Below, in pieces: positions 59,758 through 64,000 of a DNA stretch of 64,000 nucleotides (positions within the stretch are counted from its first letter, which is position 1; the number at the start of each line of letters is the position of its first letter). The notes beneath the pieces were generated by a model. The model saw only the letters and a list, made by a program, of their open reading frames with translations, did no database searches and was not told the DNA's origin. Origin of the DNA: Lactococcus petauri (lineage in GTDB: Bacteria; Bacillota; Bacilli; Lactobacillales; Streptococcaceae); NCBI RefSeq assembly GCF_002154895.1, contig NZ_MUIZ01000001.1, positions 1-64,000 of the forward strand. The letters run 5' to 3'. Position numbers and translations under genes: made by a program.

Positions 59758-60411
59758 TTACTTCTGAGACAATGAGATATCGGTCGCAAATTTCACAAAT
59801 TGTTGAAGGGATTCTTCTACATCAGGAAGATGGTCATCCCAGTCATCTGCCACATAGTAATAAACTAAGTTCGTGTCAAACTGAGAACGTCTGAAATCTG
59901 TTGGAATTATTAAATACTTGTTTGTTCCTTTATTCAATGCTCCGGTTAAAAGATTTGCGGCTATCAAAGCTGTTCTCTTATTACCATTATCAAAGGCTTG
60001 AAGTTTCGCTAACTTTGCATAGAGCTCCCAGCCGGAAGCAATATCAGTATGAGCTACACTATCAATTTCTCTTTGAACCATTGCTTCCGTAACTGTAACA
60101 GGTGGTATATAATCTCCTACAGAAATTTCAACATTTTGTCTTAACCTTCCAGGATGTTCAGGCTGCCCCGATTTTCCAGAATCCATTTGAGCATTAATTT
60201 CTTTAAAAATCTCAACACTTAACTTCTCTTGCTTTGATGCAAACTGAATCGCTTTAAGCAGGTCTTCAAAGATAAAATAGTCACTTTCGTTTGCAAATTC
60301 CCATTTTTCAGGTTGGCTTGAAAGATTTTTTTTCGTTTGAAGAAAAGACGTATTATAGCCTTCATATTGAGCTAAACCATAAATTATTTTAGCTAATTTT
60401 ACACTATCCAT
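59758..60411 (-). CDS. Fic/Doc-family protein lacking the catalytic His (217 aa)
   Basis: The start is ATG 60411, with AAAGAGAG five bases upstream. The Fic core helix is LQAFDNGNKRTALIAANLL (about 137-155), matching HxFx(D/A)GN(G/K)R of Fic/Doc but with Gln138 where the catalytic His is expected. The anion loop residues GNKR are kept. Fic enzymes transfer AMP or phosphate to proteins. Without the His this one is probably inactive, or an antitoxin-like or altered-function member. It stands 73-95 bases after the large metallopeptidase-like gene. Confidence 0.8.
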   Translation of the reverse strand: MDSVKLAKIIYGLAQYEGYNTSFLQTKKNLSSQPEKWEFANESDYFIFEDLLKAIQFASKQEKLSVEIFKEINAQMDSGKSGQPEHPGRLRQNVEISVGDYIPPVTVTEAMVQREIDSVAHTDIASGWELYAKLAKLQAFDNGNKRTALIAANLLTGALNKGTNKYLIIPTDFRRSQFDTNLVYYYVADDWDDHLPDVEESLQQFVKFATDISLSQK

Positions 60412-60505
60412 AAATTCTCTCTTTCTACTCAAATATAAACACCAATACTTATTCTGGTCTATATTTATGTATTATATCACACAATCAAGGAGGACTTAAT
60501 GAAAA

Positions 60506-62224
60506 TTAAAACAAGCTCAATTGTTCAAAAAATTGAGGTTCAACTTCTTCCACAACTTTATGCATCACTCGTGGTTCAGAAAGAACTGACACGGGAGATA
60601 AAGGCTGATTTTGAAGTGCTTTTACAACTTCTACAGCTTGTCGCATTTCTGGAAAGAGTTGATCAAAATAATGCTGAACGTCGTCTTTAATTTTCTCAAA
60701 TGGTTTATGCGCTAAAGAAAATTCTAACGAACTTTTCTTAAAGCTTGTTTGTACGTCTTTAAAGCTATCCAGATAAACTTCAAACGCTCTCGCAAAAACC
60801 TCTGTAGGGGTCTTAAAGTAATCATCTGAACATTTACCTGTTGTTGCTGGCTTCTCAGCTAAACAATCATAAGCTTCTTGATAAGCAAGAAGAATAGGAG
60901 AGAACTCGTCGTGTAGAGACAAAGGGACTTCACTAGAATTATTAAAATCTAAGAAGTGCCCATACTCGTGACTAAAGGATTGAATCCCATGACGTGGATC
61001 TACCCCAATTGAATTAGCTCCTGGAAAAAAGATACCGTTCGCTTTATGCTTTCCTAAATAACGAAAGCGTAAATCTGGAGTATTTCCATTTTGCGCGTGA
61101 GGTAAAATTTTTCTGTATATCTCCCACTCGTTTTCTAATACTCGTATTTTGTCCAAATCGACTGTTTCATCAAATTCCACAAAAGAGAAGTCTTTTGAAA
61201 AGGTAGATTGGGACATGGCAAGTTGAATGCGCTCAGGAATATTCTTTTTCGTTTGAAAAGCCGTCGCATAAGTTGATGCTGCACTCTTCGCGTAGGTATT
61301 TAACAACTGTACATTTTGGTCTTCCCGATAAAGTTTAGAAAGAGTTTCCATCACAAATTTTATCGTCGCAGTCAATTGATAACGTTTTTTATCATTCGCT
61401 GGATATACAAAATAAGTGGCCCCACCTTTTTTGAACTTCATTAAAGATTCATACGCATTATCTCCCTCTTTTATTTCAATGGTGTACCCCTCCTTTTTCA
61501 CTAAACGAGAAAAAGTTTCTGGCTCATCACAATAAAAGCATTCCATAATGTCTTGTAGCTCTTCTGTCCAGTAGTAGCGATATTTCTTCTTTGAGGCATA
61601 CTCCGGACGACAAAAAGTATGTTTGAAGAGTTCCACCAAAGCTTCTTCAGTCGCAAATGTCGAAAATTCTTTTGACAAGTAAGATTGAAGAAGATTATAC
61701 ACCTTATGTTGTCCGACAAGCTTGTCTAATGACAAGAGAAATATTCGGCTATACTGTGAGTGTGCCAAGCCATTTCTCTCATTATTGCTCCAAAATGTAT
61801 ATTGGTTTTGCGTATAACCTGCAAGAGGACTCAAAATAAAGAGGTCTTTAATTTCTTCATCTTTTCTATTGCGTGTAGTTCTAGAAAAAAGAACCGCACT
61901 ATTACAATCTGGAACAGCTTTCGAAAAACCTTTTAATCGTAATTGCATCTGTTTGAGATTAGCAATTGCTTCACCTTGCGATGTCGTACGTGTAAATCCA
62001 TCTTCAATAGCTTCAAAAGCTGCATCCGGATAGAAAAAAGCAAGTGCGTCAAGAATTTCTTCATTTGAAGGTTTTTCACTATTTTTAGCGATAAATTTTG
62101 TTAGTTTTTGTACTACTTGATAAGGATTATCGTCCTCTTTCAGTGTAAATTTCCCCTGGCTTTTTGTAGCCGCAGTTTGTTTTCTGATGACGGATACAAT
62201 GGGTTTAAATGTTGTTTTATTCAT
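60506..62224 (-). CDS. Large protein with HEYGH metallopeptidase-like (LPD1) domain (572 aa)
   Basis: Residues 330-490 fit the LPD1 pattern of large polyvalent proteins of phage and conjugative elements. SFSHEYGHFLDF has the zinc motif HExxH (419-423), followed by TPTEVFARAFEVYLDS with the downstream acidic and Arg residues. The first 330 residues are helical and unassigned. Such proteins enter the recipient with conjugative DNA or are made early; the role may be proteolysis of a host target. AGAGG lies seven bases before the ATG. Confidence 0.7.
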   Translation of the reverse strand: MNKTTFKPIVSVIRKQTAATKSQGKFTLKEDDNPYQVVQKLTKFIAKNSEKPSNEEILDALAFFYPDAAFEAIEDGFTRTTSQGEAIANLKQMQLRLKGFSKAVPDCNSAVLFSRTTRNRKDEEIKDLFILSPLAGYTQNQYTFWSNNERNGLAHSQYSRIFLLSLDKLVGQHKVYNLLQSYLSKEFSTFATEEALVELFKHTFCRPEYASKKKYRYYWTEELQDIMECFYCDEPETFSRLVKKEGYTIEIKEGDNAYESLMKFKKGGATYFVYPANDKKRYQLTATIKFVMETLSKLYREDQNVQLLNTYAKSAASTYATAFQTKKNIPERIQLAMSQSTFSKDFSFVEFDETVDLDKIRVLENEWEIYRKILPHAQNGNTPDLRFRYLGKHKANGIFFPGANSIGVDPRHGIQSFSHEYGHFLDFNNSSEVPLSLHDEFSPILLAYQEAYDCLAEKPATTGKCSDDYFKTPTEVFARAFEVYLDSFKDVQTSFKKSSLEFSLAHKPFEKIKDDVQHYFDQLFPEMRQAVEVVKALQNQPLSPVSVLSEPRVMHKVVEEVEPQFFEQLSLF

Positions 62225-62258
62225 GGTTTTTCCTCTTTCTTCTTTTATTTACTTTGTC

Positions 62259-62438
62259 TTATACTCTAGCAATATGTTCCCCAATTATCTCGTAGGATTT
62301 CTTCTTACAAAAACCCATTTTATAGTGGGTCTTTTGTAAATCAACAATTCTACCTTCGAGTGCTGAAATCTCTTTTGGGGTAAAATTATTGTCCATACAG
62401 TAGTTGTCAACAAGGGTAGTAAATTCTTTTTTTGTCAT
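62259..62438 (-). CDS. Unknown small protein (59 aa)
   Basis: TTGGAGAA lies about six bases before ATG 62438. Charged, helical, with two Cys and a basic patch (MGFCKKKSYEIIGEH). It lies 37 bases after the methyltransferase gene and 34 before the LPD1 gene, so it is part of the same operon. No family recognised. Confidence 0.6.
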   Translation of the reverse strand: MTKKEFTTLVDNYCMDNNFTPKEISALEGRIVDLQKTHYKMGFCKKKSYEIIGEHIARV

Positions 62439-62475
62439 TGTATTTTCTCCAATTTATATTTAGGTTTTAAGGTGT

Positions 62476-64000
62476 TTAGTAATCATTGAGAGGAACTTGA
62501 GGGGCTTCAATTGAAAGAAGTGAAGAACTCTCCATCAACCAATGTTCTGGTTGTTCATAGACTTCCCTATAGCTTTCTTCTCCCTCAAATTCATCAATGA
62601 CTGTTTGTTCTTCTGGCGTCATTTCTTGATAGGCTTTTTTACCATAAACAGGAGGCAGCCACGCTTTCTTTTGTCCTGCAAAAATATTAAGACGTTTTAA
62701 AACTTCCATATTTTTAAAGACGATATGCGCTGTTCCTCTTTTATAAAAAGTCACATCAAAGAAATTAAATTCGATATTTTTGGTTTGACCCTCATTAATC
62801 GCTTTTTTAATAGTTTCATCTAAGTCAATCGCCAATGTTTTATTTCCATTAAACAAATTTAAGGCCTTTTCAATATCATTAAAGGTTGCGGAAATAGTAT
62901 AACGGTCTAAGTTGGCATCTCCCCAACGTGAAAAGCCTGAGAAAGGTAGAATAACCTTTTTATTCACAAACCATGACTTATTGGTTTTCCAGCCGTTATA
63001 GTAATGGATATTCTTAGAATATGACTCATAACTGTATTGGTGTGAGAGCTTATCAAAAATATCAAGGGCCGTTTTTTCTAAGTTTCCGACGATATTTTGT
63101 GTCATTTCAAGCTGTAGTTGTTTGATATTGAAATATGAAAAGTCAAAATCTGCAAGTTCATCAATCCTCTCATAGAGATCTTGACGCATGGATGACGTTA
63201 ATCGTTCAATAAAACTCTTATGCGCAAATAGTGTTTTCCAGTATTTACGACGAACTGCTCTAATGTCTTCATTGACTGTTAAATCAGAGTAACGTGTATC
63301 ATGTGCTCCAACAAGACGAAAAGCCGCAGTATCAGGATCATCAAAGCTCCTTAAAATATAGGGTTTTGTCGCATGAAATTCACGTATTAGTTTTGTCCGG
63401 AGTTCTACTTCAAAATCATATTGTTTTACGATTTGTGAAATCAAATCATTTTCCGCAATGAAGTTCTTCTCTTCCGATTGAACTTCTTTTTGTACCTGCG
63501 CGTGACGTAACTCTTCTCTAAAGTACGAGAACTTTTCTTCCTCTTTAACTGAAATTTTAAGAAGTGCCACATCAACATTGGTTTGATGTTCACTACTACT
63601 AAATGAATTTGACAAAATTTCACAAGAATAATCTGTCTTTTCTTCTAGTACGCGTAATAGTTCTTTTCTCGCTAAAGTAAAGGGGTTATTAAGCGTTTCA
63701 GCATTAAGTAAACAAATGATATGTCCTCCTGATTTTTGAAGCTCCAGGGCTTTCAAAAGGTGTTGTTCACCGTTTGAAAAAGGTGGATTCATGACAATCA
63801 AGTCATATTCCTTAAACGTATGAAAAGTTAAAAAGTCATCGTGGATTACACGAAAGTTCTTATCTTTTAAAATACTTCTGAGTTCTGGGTCCACTTCTAT
63901 ACAGTCAATATCTGCTTGATAGCGCCGTTGGTCCATTTTATTTTTAATAACTTCTACGATATGTCCTGTACCTGCGGAAGGTTCCAAAATGGTTGCGCAT
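62476..64000 (-). CDS. N6-adenine DNA methyltransferase with DUF4942-like tail, 5' end outside window
   Basis: The frame is open to the window edge and reads ATILEPSAGTGHIVEV, the SAM-binding motif I, so the true start lies beyond 64000. Motif IV is VMNPPFSNGEQH (the NPPF catalytic tetrad). The C-terminal half (about 250-440) contains a helical unit with KQLQLEMTQNIVGNLEKTAL and YYNGWKTNKSWFVNKKVI, as in DUF4942 proteins that follow methylase domains in plasmids and phages. No restriction endonuclease is beside it. It probably protects transferred DNA or modifies it epigenetically. Confidence 0.85.
   Translation of the reverse strand, partial: CATILEPSAGTGHIVEVIKNKMDQRRYQADIDCIEVDPELRSILKDKNFRVIHDDFLTFHTFKEYDLIVMNPPFSNGEQHLLKALELQKSGGHIICLLNAETLNNPFTLARKELLRVLEEKTDYSCEILSNSFSSSEHQTNVDVALLKISVKEEEKFSYFREELRHAQVQKEVQSEEKNFIAENDLISQIVKQYDFEVELRTKLIREFHATKPYILRSFDDPDTAAFRLVGAHDTRYSDLTVNEDIRAVRRKYWKTLFAHKSFIERLTSSMRQDLYERIDELADFDFSYFNIKQLQLEMTQNIVGNLEKTALDIFDKLSHQYSYESYSKNIHYYNGWKTNKSWFVNKKVILPFSGFSRWGDANLDRYTISATFNDIEKALNLFNGNKTLAIDLDETIKKAINEGQTKNIEFNFFDVTFYKRGTAHIVFKNMEVLKRLNIFAGQKKAWLPPVYGKKAYQEMTPEEQTVIDEFEGEESYREVYEQPEHWLMESSSLLSIEAPQVPLNDY

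Noticed and set aside
60499-60690. Plus-strand ORF with an AAGGAGG site in front
   Set aside because: It lies wholly inside the 3' end of the well-supported HEYGH gene on the other strand. Its sequence mirrors that gene's Glu/Val-rich tail. The AGGAGG could be chance, so it was not called.
1-64000. CRISPR array
   Set aside because: No set of short regularly spaced repeats was seen. The repeated sequences found are two leader blocks, two tandem toxin-like units and protein-level repeats.
1-64000. Replication initiator, relaxase, VirD4 coupling protein, oriT
   Set aside because: Looked for as expected partners of the transfer genes. No protein with relaxase HUH/Tyr motifs, VirD4-type ATPase or Rep domain was recognised, and no nick-site motif could be assigned.

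Overview
The window is low-GC Firmicutes DNA, most likely from a Lactobacillales bacterium (Lactococcus or a close relative). Grounds are AT-rich genes with strong AGGAGG ribosome sites, consensus sigma-A promoters, catabolite (cre) boxes, a lactococcal/streptococcal-type SSB and a pSK41/pGO1-like conjugation apparatus. Nearly every gene is on the minus strand. I read it as part of a large conjugative plasmid or integrated conjugative element (ICE) carrying metabolic and stress cargo. No replication gene, relaxase or VirD4 coupling protein was recognised, so those may lie outside.

Layout. (1) 0-5.8 kb: a frameshifted acetyltransferase, a type I toxin-antitoxin locus with convergent overlapping RNAs, two more promoter-to-terminator small RNA genes, tRNA-Thr(CGU) and tRNA-Leu(UAA), an integrase-like protein, a DUF2325 protein, and a serine recombinase with a res-like palindrome. 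(2) 5.8-10.8 kb: an accessory operon (SSB, small membrane proteins, unknown proteins). It contains two tandem units, each with a small membrane peptide, an antisense promoter and an antisense terminator. (3) 10.9-26.5 kb: the type IV secretion operon, with a VirB4 ATPase, VirB6-like membrane protein, lysozyme/CHAP hydrolase, VirB8-like protein, membrane-anchored nuclease, and topoisomerase III split into two genes. (4) 26.6-32.0 kb: four genes including an SNF2-type helicase and a protein with a full PARP catalytic signature (H260, Y293, E358). (5) 33.1-47.9 kb: a pathway for rhamnogalacturonan-derived unsaturated disaccharide: GPH importer, GH105 hydrolase, RhaB/A/D/M and FucO for rhamnose, KduI/KduD/KdgK/KdgA for the uronate, with AraC and LacI regulators. 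(6) 48-52 kb: secreted and surface proteins, two of them broken genes. (7) 52.3-58.3 kb: a toxic-anion/Ter cassette (DUF475/TerC-like, three TerD-family, TelA, YceG). (8) 58.4-64 kb: a thioredoxin-like protein, a Fic-like protein lacking its catalytic His, a large protein with an HEYGH metallopeptidase signature, and an adenine methyltransferase cut by the window end.

Regulation. A roughly 400 bp block occurs twice in the same orientation, at 10.4-10.8 and 32.0-32.4 kb. Each copy sits directly in front of the first gene of an operon and holds a conserved promoter, a palindrome over the -35 box, and two terminator-like hairpins before the start codon. Other intrinsic terminators lie inside the long operons. 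Together this suggests coordinated attenuation or processive antitermination of the two operons.

The leads most worth following are the PARP/SNF2 cassette, the duplicated attenuated leader, and the tandem antisense-regulated membrane-peptide units. All protein assignments are by eye from motifs and lengths; no database search was possible.
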